A stretch of DNA of 64,000 nt from Aspidapion aeneum (taxonomy: Eukaryota > Arthropoda > Insecta > Coleoptera > Brentidae): NCBI GenBank assembly GCA_963576565.1, contig OY755042.1:95908185-95972184 (forward strand), in the 5' to 3' direction. Position numbers and translations under genes: made by a program. This document shows, one piece after another, positions 12,214-23,158 of this stretch. Within the stretch, counting starts at the first letter, position 1. Each line of letters opens with the position of its first letter. Under the pieces are notes generated by a model. That model saw only the letters and a list, made by a program, of their open reading frames with translations, did not search any database and was not told the DNA's origin.

Positions 12214-12504
12214 CCTGTTTAGTTCTAGAAATCACTGCATTTTGATGGTAAAAATTCTTACAAACACCCTAATATTACTGTTAACATATACATAATTTCG
12301 AGAATAATATATTAATAATAATAATATGAACATTTTTAGAAGAGGAAGCAATGTTCAAAAAAATCTAACGATGATAAGATTAATGATATTTTAAATACTG
12401 TTAAACTGATACTTACATTTTGTTTAGACTTTCATTTAGAACAACTAAATAAACGTTACGAATATGTTATAAAACTGATTTTTTGTAAAAATATTATCGC
12501 AAGT

Positions 12505-12560
12505 ATAAAGCAGCGTTGCCGGCGTTCTGAAAACATCGAGATAGATTAAAATCGATGTGG
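12505..12560 (-). promoter_or_regulatory. Candidate internal promoter (GGCAACG motif plus ATCGAT)
   Basis: On the minus strand CGCCGGCAACGCTGC (12510-12524) fits the 15-nt Drosophila core-promoter consensus I recall as motif 8, with core GGCARCG. A DRE-like ATCGAT lies about 30 bp upstream at roughly 12553-12558. It is oriented with tlk, about 10 kb upstream of the exon whose ATG follows its acceptor directly. A transcript from here could use that ATG. This is inference from motifs only. Confidence 0.3.
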
Positions 12561-13099
12561 TGAGTTGGCAAAATGATTTCTCGATTGTTAACCGCTTAGT
12601 TGAGACTAATTTTACGTTTTACTTGGATTTCGGTGAAAATATAAGCATCAACATACAGTCAGTGAGTGAATAACACAACGGACATTTTTAGAACGGATAA
12701 TAAACTCTTCGGTGTAGAGGTTCTATAACTCCTCTCGCTAATCCTTTGGGCGACAAGAAATGTTTTTATTGTAGAGTTTCTTTTATTTGTCAAACACACT
12801 GTTTGTACAATCTAATCAGTTAGACTAATTAGCAATTTCGTTTAAATTTAATTTACTTCAAAACTTAAACTTGAACTTAGAGATCCCTCAACAGTTTTCA
12901 CATTCTTTTAACTTTAAATCATGATTTTGTTGGGTTTATAACATTATTTTGTTTTATTTAATTTATTTAATTAACTAGCTCAAAAGGCTTTCCTTTCTCA
13001 GTCTTAAAACTAGCATAGTATTGTCTAAAAGCTTCCACATTCACCTGAATCTTCTTCTTTTTGTGTACTTTTTTATAACTTAATTTTGAAATCTCTGTA

Positions 13100-13860
13100 G
13101 AACCAGTATGTTATGTTCTTTACTATAACCCGCATGTTTCTTCAAATCGTCCGCCCATCTCTTTTGATGTCTTCCCCTGCATCTTTTATTTTCTCAATGT
13201 CTCCAGTTTACAATACATATAATTTTGCTACTTCTCCTCTGAAATCTCTTACCTTTGTTTTGTTTCTTACTCATTGATTCCTTTTTCTATCTGTTAGCTT
13301 TACATGTAACATTTGTCTTTCCGTTGATCTTTGGGCTTTTGCTACCTTATCCATGTTTGATTTTGTGTGTCCAGGTGTGGGATCCGTAGGTAAGTACAGG
13401 AAAGATACATTGGGTATACACTTTGATTTTGAGGTACTAAGGATATTTTTTAATATGTACCTTAATTTACCGAATGCTGCCCAGGCCAATCTTACTCGTC
13501 TCTTGATTAATATAATAAGCTGTTTGGTTTTCTTTTTTTAGTTTAATAATTTGTCCCAGGTATATGTATTCCTCAACTTGTTCTATTTTCTCTTGGTTTA
13601 TTCTGATTTTGATATCTTCATCTGTTTGTTATGATTTATTTTTAGTGTAGTTCATACTCAAGCCTAAATTTTTAGCTGCTGTATCCAGTTCTTCCAGCAT
13701 TTTTATCAGTTCTTCTTTCTTATCTGTTATTAAGGCGATATAGTGTAATGTGAATCGCGATCTTGTGTGGCCCAATCGACTTAATTTAGCGCCTAATTGG
13801 TTTCTTCCCTTCTTATAACTAAAAATTGCCGTCTGCTTGAGAAACGCGACCACTCAGGTA
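13100..13860 (-). pseudogene. RTE-type LINE reverse transcriptase remnant
   Basis: Minus-strand pieces in order are EELIKMLEELDTAAKNLG with NYTKNKS (just after the catalytic box), LAWAAFGKLRYILKNILST, KSNMDKVAKAQRSTERQ, HVKLTDRKRNQ and, frame-shifted, KRWADDLKKHAG as the C-terminal motif. It belongs to the same family as the copies at 2.8-3.7 and 58.1-58.6 kb but is better preserved in the middle. Stops and frameshifts show it is inactive. Confidence 0.75.
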
Positions 13861-14998
13861 TATAAGTGTTGTAGGTATGTACACGTATAGTTAGGTATTT
13901 ACTTGTGGAAGCTATCGTTTGTATATAAAAGAAAAGTATGTACCCATGCCGGCTACATAAGCCAGATATAATAGAATGCTAAATAATTTAGGTTATCGAC
14001 CTTCTTCGTAATGTCGCGTTTCTTGGGGCCGCAAAACTTTTGATCGTATTTTTCGCAATTTTCTTGGTTTGCGAACTCCTCGGTATGTTTTTGCAAAATA
14101 TGGTGGTTGCAGCTAAGGATTTGCGCACGTTCGTTCCGCCTACAGCGTGTGACGTCACGCTGGATAAACAAATTTAAATCTTTATTTATAATCAAGTCAC
14201 ATCTACCATCAGACGTACAATAATAAAAATTAAAAGTTTGATAGGCTTTATTATGTCGACGGCTACTAATTTTTCGAAATTTCACCCTTAAAAGGGTAAA
14301 TTATTGTCATTAGGGGAAAAGTAATAGAAATCTAAAAAATTATAGGTAGGCTTAAGGCATTCAAATAAGCGTTTTATAAGAGAGAAAAAAGTCGGAAATT
14401 TATTTTTAAAAACATATCTATTTATCCCCCTCAAATGACTTTGACTGAATCGTTGTTTGATGGAGGATGGAGATCTATCAAACAACGACTGAATTAATTA
14501 ATAGTTTAGGGGTATAAATTGCATTCTTATTCACGGGATAAAAGTGTAATTTTCTATTTCCTTGGAATTTTTGTTACTTACTTTTTATCCCATTAAAAAT
14601 AATAATTTCGACATATTACCTTAAATTGATTATTACCTACCCATACATAAATTCACTTTTTAATCACTAGTTAATAACAAACTTTCTTTTTTTCTAAACC
14701 ACTAGTTTAACTAAATATTATTAGAACACCCATTTGTCAACCGAACCGAACCGAACAGTTAAAATCTATGTACACTCTAGATTTCAACCCACCCTACCCC
14801 ACCTGTGTTTCTCTGAAATATATATTTCGAAAACTCAATGAAAAAGGTGCTCGCACAAAGGACACGGGTGGGGTCGACACAAACCCACAAAGAATGATGA
14901 ATTTGTCTAACAGCTGATGTTGATGGTAGAATAATAGTGGAAGGCACAACATTTCATTTTGAACATTTTAAACTTTAAAATAGTTATTTAGCTAGAAA

Positions 14999-15072
14999 GT
15001 GCGGAAAGTAATACTTTTCCATATGCATCGGCGTTTGTCGGTGCAAGTGTAAAAAATATGCTTTCCGCACGA
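14999..15072. repeat. Inverted repeat with GTGCGGAAAG ends
   Basis: GTGCGGAAAGTA on the left faces GCTTTCCGCAC on the right with about 50 bp between. The same terminal motif makes palindromes near 16.72 and 24.93 kb. Confidence 0.5.
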
Positions 15073-15384
15073 GTTAGGTACAATCAAGAACTTTTTAAAT
15101 AGCCGCGCTAGAAAATAAAACATTTCTCTACTTTAAATTAGGAAACCGAGTTTGAACCTAACCAAAAAAATATTGAATCTAACCTCAGTCTGTTTATGTA
15201 AATGTTTAATTTAACTTTTTTCTGATATCTATAAATGATAATACATTTTTTAAACGTCAAGTTTACAATACCTTTTTGTAAAACTCGCCATAAAAAAGTA
15301 TGGTTTGTTTTGTAAAATAATAAACTTATAAGAAAACTGAATTCATAGGTTTTGTATGCCCAAACATCCACACCATATCGAACA

Positions 15385-16475
15385 TCTTATTCGTCGATTT
15401 ATGTAAAGCATTTGATACTGTTAATCATAATATCTTACTGTAGAATTATGGTATAAGAGGCAACATTTATATTTGGTTTACAAAATACTTGAAAAATAAA
15501 AAACAATATGTCAAAATTAATGGTGGTGTACCTCAGGGTTCGGTACTAGCCATTTTATTTTTAGTATACATAAATTCGATTTCTAAATTAAAATTAATAG
15601 GTAAAATTAAATTATTTGCTGATAATACAATATTAATTTATTTTAGAAACAATTTTCCTCAAATAAAATTAACCATTTTGCAAGATATGAAAATTCTAAA
15701 GAATTGGCTTAACTCAAATAAATTAGCAAATAATTTTGGCAAATCCTCTTACATCTTTCTAGATAAAAGTCAAGTAACATATCAATGTGAACCAATTAAG
15801 TTTGAGTCCAAGCTTTTAAAAAATACTAAATGCACAAAAATTTTGGGACTGTTTATAGATGAAAACTTTCTAAAGGCGGAAAAATCACATAGAATATTTA
15901 CCAAAATCATTATTTCCCCTTGTAGGAGTTTTGTATAAAATTCAATATCTTATTCTTTTATCTTATCTTAAAAAATTTACTTTACCTATTTTGTTCGAAA
16001 ATATAATATTTACATAACAATATGGTGTTGTACAAATTCTTCTTAAATCCTTTAAAAAATTACAAAACAAAATAAAAAAATGGATACATAAACTTCCATT
16101 TTTAGAACTAACTATTATAAACCTATGTATAAACCAGTTGGATATCTTAATTTAGAAAATTTATATGTAGTAAAAACATGTATTTTTATTTGCTCTATAT
16201 TAATTAGTAAAAAAAATCAAATATTAAGCTTAACAAAATCAATATTATACATAAATAATAATACTAATAAACTAAAAATATATTTTTTTTAAAAATGCAT
16301 ACACATCAAACAAGACAATCCAATATGTACCAAACAATACAATTTCAAAGTAACATTGGCAAAAAATCACGTTTATATGATAGGATATTATATTACAACA
16401 ATTTACCAGAATCAATTAAAAATATACCAACAATCCAAAGATTTAATAAAAACATTGACATTAATATTTATTTAT
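15385..16475 (+). pseudogene. CR1/Jockey-type LINE reverse transcriptase remnant
   Basis: Palm motifs appear in order: LFVDLCKAFDTVNHNILL (box A, ended by a stop), GIRGN...YLKNKKQYVKING, GGVPQGSVLAILFLVYINSI (box B), and LFADNTILIYF (catalytic box, with FADN where FADD or YADD is expected). Next come MKILKNWLNSNKLANN and TKILGLFIDENF. An open stretch of 149 codons covers box B to the thumb (15489-15938). The C-terminal end, with RLYDRILYYNNLPESIKN, is at 16370-16430 in another segment. The last catalytic Asp is lost and the frame is broken. Confidence 0.75.
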
Positions 16476-16718
16476 ACTACGAGTATATGATTTTTTTAAA
16501 ACTGTTTAATGTATGTATTTATATAATAATTCTTACTTCTTTTTTTTGTTGGAAAATAAAAAGTTATTAAATAAAAAAAAAGATCGTTGCCATGGGGGTA
16601 GAAAGCATTAAAACCTTGACATAACCTTGACATTGGCAAATTGTGACAACTATTTGAAAGTTGGGTTGTTAAGGACACCGAAAAAAAATAAGGTACCGAC
16701 TGTTAGATTTTGAAAATC

Positions 16719-16758
16719 GTGCGGAAAAGTGGTGCAAAAACAGTACTTTTCCGCACGA
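16719..16758. repeat. Palindrome GTGCGGAAAAGT / ACTTTTCCGCAC
   Basis: Perfect 12-bp arms around a short spacer. The same motif is at 14999-15072 and about 24934-24995, so it may be a small dispersed element. Confidence 0.55.
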
Positions 16759-18382
16759 TCGTCGAAAATATATTTTTTAGCGGCTGTCTATAACATATTA
16801 AAATAATTTTAAAGAATCGCCGGTAGAAAACTCCGCGGGGTTATTTTATCGTTATCGCAATATAAAAGTTGTGGTAGAAAGTAATTTTGTCTGCAGCAGG
16901 AAGGTGTGTGCATCCAAAATGGCTGCCGACTGCATGCATATATATTGTATAAGCATTGAAAACCGTAAATTTAAATAAACCTGGCGTAGAACAGCATCCG
17001 GAGAGGCAATAGTAGTGGTGAACTAAACCCGAAACCTGCACATTCTGGAAGAATAAAATCGATATTGCACACTCTTCCCTACCCCCGACTAAGCCACCCA
17101 CGTCCCTCCCCGCCCCCTACTGTCATCTCTATTTCCCTCAGATTTTCCCTAAATAGTCGTTTTAGCCTTTCAAATTAAAATGGGCGGCTTCCCTTTCACT
17201 ACCATTGCGCCCTTTTAACAAAAAAAATTATTCTGCCAATGAAGCTGGATGTTGTTCAAAGTAACCTACAGAAAATTACCTCTATTTTGATACCCCTCAA
17301 GCGTTATTTTACCTTTACAACTGCATTCGTTTTGGGTGTTGAGGCATCGATATTTTTTGTTAAAAACTGTGTTATATGTGTTATATTATATATATGCTGC
17401 TGTAATTTTTGAGATATTTACGATTTTCTTTTTTCAACAATAATTGTGACTGGCAAACTTTGACGCTATGACAAATTTGTTGAAAACCGCGTTTCGCCGG
17501 CTGCTGTTGTTCGTAAGACAATGTTTTATTAGTATTTTTTGATATCTCAAAAACTGTGACTCTGTGACGATATTTTCTTAACAAAAAAAAACTATTTTCT
17601 TGAACTGCTGGTTTCCGTTGAAAATAAAAGTTGCCTTTATCCCAGAAAATTGATTTGTTTTGAATGGAAGCGAAAACCTTCTTGTTTTGTGTTATCTAGT
17701 ATTATAGAATAAATCGCCATTTTCGTTTTGAGATGCCGGATATTTTGAGTTAAAAAATTAAAAGTCTTTAGGCAAAGTAAAGCTTTATTTGTGTTAAGAA
17801 GATATTAGTAAGACATTTCATATCTTGCTTCAAAACCACTTTTTCTTTGCTAAAGGGAGTTTGTTTTAAACCAAAACAATTTACCAACATAATTTTTTTT
17901 TCCAAAACAAGCGGTTTGCTTAGATGAAAAGAAAACATTTTGTTCGGAGACTTTTGCTTTTGGGTCAAGATCATTTTTTCAAGAAAACTACTTTTCTTAA
18001 CTGAAGAACTTCTTTTTTCTGTGTAAATTCCAGAAACCTTTATATCTTATAAGTTTTGAAAAAACATTTTGTTTTTGACATCCCTTTTATAAAGCAACAG
18101 AAAATAATTATTTTGGCACAATCACCAATTTAAAGCAATATTTATAATGGAAAAAAATTTCTAGTTCCGTATGTACCTTTTTTAATTTAAATGGCCTACG
18201 TCAAAAACTGCACCTTCTGTCAAAAATTTGACAACTTAATTTTTTTCCTTAAAATAAGTATGAAAATCAAAGTTTCGTGGCTTATCGGGTAAAAAAGGTG
18301 TTTTTGTTTCATTCATATTTTTCCGTGGGTAGCTTGAAAGCTTAACCTCACGGGGATCCAAGATCTAATGGACACCTAATAA

Positions 18383-18428
18383 GTGTTGACAGTTAACTGT
18401 TTCGTCCTTATGGGACTCCTCAGAACCC
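18383..18428 (-). ncRNA. Hammerhead ribozyme (type I), copy 1
   Basis: On the minus strand the elements run: upstream stem I strand GGGTT, core CTGAGGA, stem II GTCC/GGAC closed by CATAA, core GAAA, short stem III CAG/CTG closed by TTAA, then TC and the downstream stem I strand AACAC. Cleavage would fall between 18388 and 18387. One stem I pair is mismatched (GGGTT against AACAC), so this copy may be weaker. The palindrome CAGTTAACTG of stem III would allow a dimeric ribozyme. Confidence 0.75.
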
Positions 18429-18861
18429 TGCTTGGTCAATGTGACACTCTTGCGAAGTTAATTAGACGGGTTTGTCTCTAATCCTATGTAACTAGTGAGA
18501 AAACTCTCGCAAGAAGCGCCATCTACCAAGATACGAGAGAAACCAAAACAAGAGCAGGCGAAAATAAACTGCTATACATATCGATCAATGAAAAGATCGA
18601 TTACAAATAAAAAGAAACAAACTAATCAGTGACCTACGACAGCTCTTCTGCCTTTTAGGTCAGAACGTGAGCGTCAGTCAGCGGAATTTTTAAGCCAAAT
18701 AATACTAACAAACGTGAAATTTAGTACCCGTGAATTTAAAAAATCAAACAAGTTTCGTGGTTAATCGGGTAAAAAAGAGTTTTTGTTTCTCTCATATTTT
18801 TCCGTGGTAAGCTTAAAAGCTTAACCACACGGGGGCCCAAGATCTAATGGACACCTAATAA

Positions 18862-18907
18862 GTGTTGACAGTTAACTGTTTCGTCCTTATGGGACTCCTC
18901 AGAACAC
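18862..18907 (-). ncRNA. Hammerhead ribozyme (type I), copy 2
   Basis: All conserved parts are present on the minus strand: GTGTT, CTGAGGA, GTCC-CATAA-GGAC, GAAA, CAG-TTAA-CTG, then TC and AACAC. Stem I pairs perfectly here (GTGTT with AACAC). Cleavage is predicted between 18867 and 18866. Further out, CCAAG upstream could pair with CTTGG downstream as an outer stem I. Confidence 0.8.
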
Positions 18908-19531
18908 TGCTTGGTCAATGTGAAACTCTTGCGAAGTTAATTAGACGGTTTTGTCTCTCGCAAGAAGCGTTTTTACAGAATTTAAATATCTTGTAAAATA
19001 AGTATAAATCTAATACAAATAAATCTTAAAAAAAAAACCCCATATAATAAAAAGTATAGGGTGTAGCAAAAGCTTAAAAAAAGCACGATTTAGTCCTAAC
19101 GAAAATGGGACACGCTGTACCTTTCCACTACAAAATTAGTAAAAAGCAATTTTGTTTAATAAGTTTTTGGATTTTTCCGATTAAAAAAGTATACAATATA
19201 TTATAAAATAAAACTATAGTTAGTTGGATAGTAATTTCGTCGAACTTACCTACTGTAAAATTCACTTTTGAAACACACACACAGTCAGATAACAGGAAAA
19301 CAATAATAAATTTAAATTAGTCTAAAAAAAATTCCATCGGCTTACTTCAAGATTAAAACTGGTAAAGTACATGCGCAAGTTATACATAGTGACGCAAAAA
19401 TAGGTTTTTGTTTTTTTTTTGTTTTCACATAAAAGTTGCAACGTTGCCAATTCACAGGATCAATATTCGTCAACCGAAATAGTATAACTGGCTTATTTGG
19501 AATAATAAATATGCTAAATTATCCTAGTCAC

Positions 19532-19627
19532 CAGTGCCGCACCCTTAAAATATGTTTGTTGGAGAACCAACGTAGGTGTGGGGGGCCCAGGCCCGATAAG
19601 CCCCCCCCCCCCTTGGATGCGCCATTG
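19532..19627. mobile_element. hAT-like MITE, family M copy C (short)
   Basis: The ends are CAGTGCCGCACCC and, inverted, GGATGCGCCATTG, with a run of C near the right end. The flanking octamers CTAGTCAC (19524-19531) and ATGGTCAC (19628-19635) agree at 6 of 8 positions. It is related to the copies at 12.1 and 41.0 kb. Confidence 0.55.
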
Positions 19628-20030
19628 ATGGTCACAATTTATTTTAAGTATCAGTTAACAAAACAAAAACAGATACATTTACAACACGTTACAAAAGTCC
19701 TAAAATCACCCTGTACACAATGCCAACTTTTTATGGAAAAATTGTTATCGAAATTATAAATTAACCAATTTTAAAAACATCGTGAAATTTGCTAATTTAA
19801 GCAAATATAATTGTTTTATTTTATTTAATTTTTTAAATTTTATTGGTGCTTTTATAACGTGTTTATTTATTATCAACGTCATGGACAGTATAAGCTAAAT
19901 TACATTTACTTCAGACTACGTATCCCTATACTCATTGAGTTTTTTATATATGAGATATATCAAAAAGATGTACAGTTAGCTTCATAATTTGTGAGACAAC
20001 TTTTTTTTCGTTGGCTTGTACCTTTCCACA

Positions 20031-20866
20031 GTAAATAAATGGATCCTATGACGGATCTGATACCTTCCTAACTGTTGTAAAATTTCCAGAAATATATTTT
20101 CCGAAATATTTCCGGAAATATTTCCTGAAACGTTGGAAATATATGGAAATATTGGAAATATATGAAATATTAAAAAAATAAGCAAAAAGGGAATATTTAA
20201 TTACAAAAATCAGAACAAAACACCGGAAAACGCAGAAGGCTTATACATGAACACAAATCAGATGTTATTCTTCAAACAAATAAACAAAAATAAGGTCAAA
20301 TTTGTACAACAAAAATCTTATTCTTGACACACTACACTATTCACTATTCGAGCAAGCGTCATATCTTTATCGCTGTCATCAGCGTCACACTCAATAACAT
20401 CGTCTTGCCAGTCTACTTCCTCAAAATCTTCAATAGTATCGGAAATAAAAATTGTTCTACATGGTAAGTTTATTAAGGTTACAAAATATGAAAGATATAT
20501 TTTTTTAATATTTCCAAGACATGTTCGGAAATTTCCAATATTTCCATTTCCATGGAAATATTTCCATTTACACCACTATCCTTAACCCATTAGAACACTC
20601 CAAGTAAACTCCATGCTATATGAACCTTAAAAACAGTTTTTTGTAAATATCTCTGAAACGAAAGTTTTTGGTTCTAACACAAATTTTCCGAAAACCGCAT
20701 ATTGATGTGACGCGCCGTTAAAAAGTTAGCAGAACAGACATTACGACAATACTGCTAGGGTAGGTCAAAATACACCCAAATAACACATTTTCGGCGTTAT
20801 CTCAAAAAAATAAATTCCTCGAAAACAAAACCTTGTCTAGCTATTGCTGTGCGTACTAGGAAGGTA
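20031..20866. repeat. Copy of repeat family R, split by a hAT insertion
   Basis: The left part (to about 20072) reads GGATCCTATGACGGATCTGA then TACCTTCCTAAC. The right part (from 20579) continues AACCCATTAGAACACTCC and ends CTAGGAAGGTAAAAA. Removing 20073-20578 restores colinearity with the 9.45-kb copy. Confidence 0.65.
20073..20578 (-). mobile_element. hAT element nested in repeat family R
   Basis: The ends are TGTTGTAAAATTTCC and, inverted, TAGTGGTGTAAATGGAAATA, with palindromic GGAAATATTTCC runs just inside both ends. The flanks TCCTAAC and TCCTTAAC look like an 8-bp target duplication that has lost one base. On the minus strand at about 20325-20450, DFEEVDWQDDVIE and CDADDSDKDMTLARI are an acidic coding relic ending in a stop. 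I take this as transposase-derived, but no catalytic motif remains. Confidence 0.6.
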
Positions 20867-21243
20867 AAAATACAACAAAATGAGTAAAAATGTCATCAGC
20901 AACATCTTGAAATTAAAAAATACCCTACTCACCCCTTTCTCAAGTCAAAAAACTATCCAAAACAGGTTGTCCAAGAAGAGTAGTTGTATATTTTTGTTTT
21001 ATTTTATATCAAAATTTCTGATGATACTTTATGACAGACTTGTAAACAAACGGACAAATAGTACATAGAAAGAGTATATTATATAGAAATAGTGTTTTAA
21101 CCTCTAGATCTATGATTGGACTAGCACAGGTCATCGACTTCTTCGTACACAATTCGCGTACTTGGTTTTTCTACTTGTTTTGTTCATGATTTTATAAATC
21201 TTCATACTAGTTTTACCGAGGGTTTTACAGTCTTTAATTCAGA

Positions 21244-21624
21244 CAGTGGCAGCTTCTACAGGGAGGGCAACGGGGCAGTGCCCTCCCAAAACTAGACAAC
21301 AAACAGTATTTTTAATTGATTTATTTAAAAAAAGTTAAATCTTCCCTTACGACATGATTGTCTAGTTCTTTTTATTATCTGTGGTTAGCAGTAAGCGATT
21401 AATTGAACTTTTTTAGCGTAAATAATGACAAGCACGCGGGGCAAGGTTTCAATTTCACCCGTTTTTCAGCGGGGTATGGGTGGATGTTCTCGAGCGGGGG
21501 CGGGAGGAACGTATGTTTTAGTTGAAGTCGGCCATCATCATCGTGCGAAAACGTCCGTTGCCCTTGCTACAAAAAGCCGTTTCTGCCCCCCTCCCCCAAT
21601 TTATATCGTCATCAGCCGCCACTG
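21244..21624. mobile_element. hAT MITE with perfect 8-bp target duplication
   Basis: It starts CAGTGGCAGC and ends GCCGCCACTG. It is flanked exactly by AATTCAGA on both sides (21236-21243 and 21625-21632). Subterminal GGGAGGGCA and TGCCCTCCC form a hairpin. Both ends align with the 1083-bp element at 7916-8998, from which it looks like an internal-deletion derivative. The ORFs inside it are not genes. Confidence 0.85.
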
Positions 21625-23158
21625 AATTCAGATACCCACACATTAGACGCGTGATATCTTGTTTGACAATTCATAACCTCAATACTTATTTATATATCTT
21701 CAATATCTCAAATATCTTTAATCCATAAATTCTTAAATATAAAGTTACACCCAAGGAAGCTACTTCTTAAAGAATCTTAAATAAGCAAGGACGACAGGTC
21801 AAGTGGCACCTTGTTTATTTTAAGTTAATATTATAGTATTATTAAGAAAAAAGCATATGGAATTACCTGGCATTAGCCATATAAATTAGCATGGCATTAC
21901 GGCAATACATGTACAAATTTCTTGGCTTTACCCCAAAAATAAATTTTGGGTCAGCTTTTACCTCCTTGGAAAAAAGTAAAACAATACAAACATTTGTTTA
22001 GTCTTCTGCAAATCTGTCAATTCCTATTATTTTAAATAAAATTTACGTGCTGATTTTTTTAAAGATACGTGAAAGTATAATCCAAAAAACATTAAAGAAA
22101 ATTAATAAAAATTGGATAATTTGTGATTTTTATTTGCCTATTTGAACCAGACTTTAGAATCTGGTTAAAATATGTGTATTTGATGTCTGGATTTTTACTA
22201 AATCCGATAAAATATAAATATATTTACAAATATACTAATAAGAGCATCATAAAAGACAAGTAAGTGAGTTAACTTAGATGTTTCGGACAATTACACATCT
22301 GTTTCAGACAATTACGTAAGCAGATAACTGATAATACAGAGAGGATGTAAAGAACTATAATAGTTTAGCTCCAACAAATAATAGTGATAAAAACATTAAA
22401 ATACTGTAATTATATAAGAAACAATATCGTTTTTCATTAAATTATAAATTTTTTCTTCATCTCTTAGGTACAATAAATCAGATCTTCATTTGGAAACGTT
22501 TCTGGTCTCCTAATTGATATAGAATTATAATATTGTTGCACGGTTTTCGTACTTGCGCGTTTAATACCTTGCGCGGTAATGGGCTACGCGGCTTACTATA
22601 TTACGCGGTTAAAAGCTTGCAAAGTATTTTTCGCACGGTTGTGGGCTGCGATATTTTTTATTTTTGACGATAGAGCTACAATTCGTCTACAGCTGATAGA
22701 AAGCCACCCTTATCACGAGGTATATAAGCTATTTTTAGCATTTTTGGACTTCCGATTTTCTTGTTCAAAAAGTCATAAGCGTTGCGTTCAAATTGTTTTT
22801 TACTTTTTATCTCTTATATGTCACGTTTCATCCTGATTTTTACTTTTTTTTTCACTAAGTCATCCCGGGGATAAAAAATGACACGTGACGGGATAAAAAA
22901 AGCAATTTTGATCCCTGAGGTGCGAAAAACATACATATACCTACATTTTAGCAAAGTGTTTACATAGTTGCATAAATACATACATGAGCTATGCAGTAAA
23001 GCAACTTTTAATTGCCATTTTGATTATCAACTTTGGAAAATCAAAATAATCAAATAATACCCTACTTTAGAACCACTACACAAAAGCACTAAAAATTTAA
23101 TTATTACTCATTTGTTTTTAATAAAATACATATACAGTATGTCCGTCCCCCTAAGTTA

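Larger units (their letters stand above)
18266..18970 (-). mobile_element. Retrozyme-like or Penelope pseudo-LTR element with two hammerhead ribozymes
   Basis: Two direct repeats (about 18272-18516 and 18751-18970) share AAGTTTCGTGG, the hammerhead block, TTGGTCAATGTGA and CTCGCAAGAAGCG. Equivalent points are 479 bp apart. About 230 bp of unrelated sequence separates the copies and has no visible ORF. Each repeat encodes a complete hammerhead on the minus strand. LTR-like repeats with hammerheads around a short non-coding core are the plan of non-autonomous retrozymes. Hammerhead-bearing pseudo-LTRs also occur in Penelope-like elements. Penelope endonuclease remnants lie 7 and 18 kb away, but I see no shared sequence with this element. 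Confidence 0.7.
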
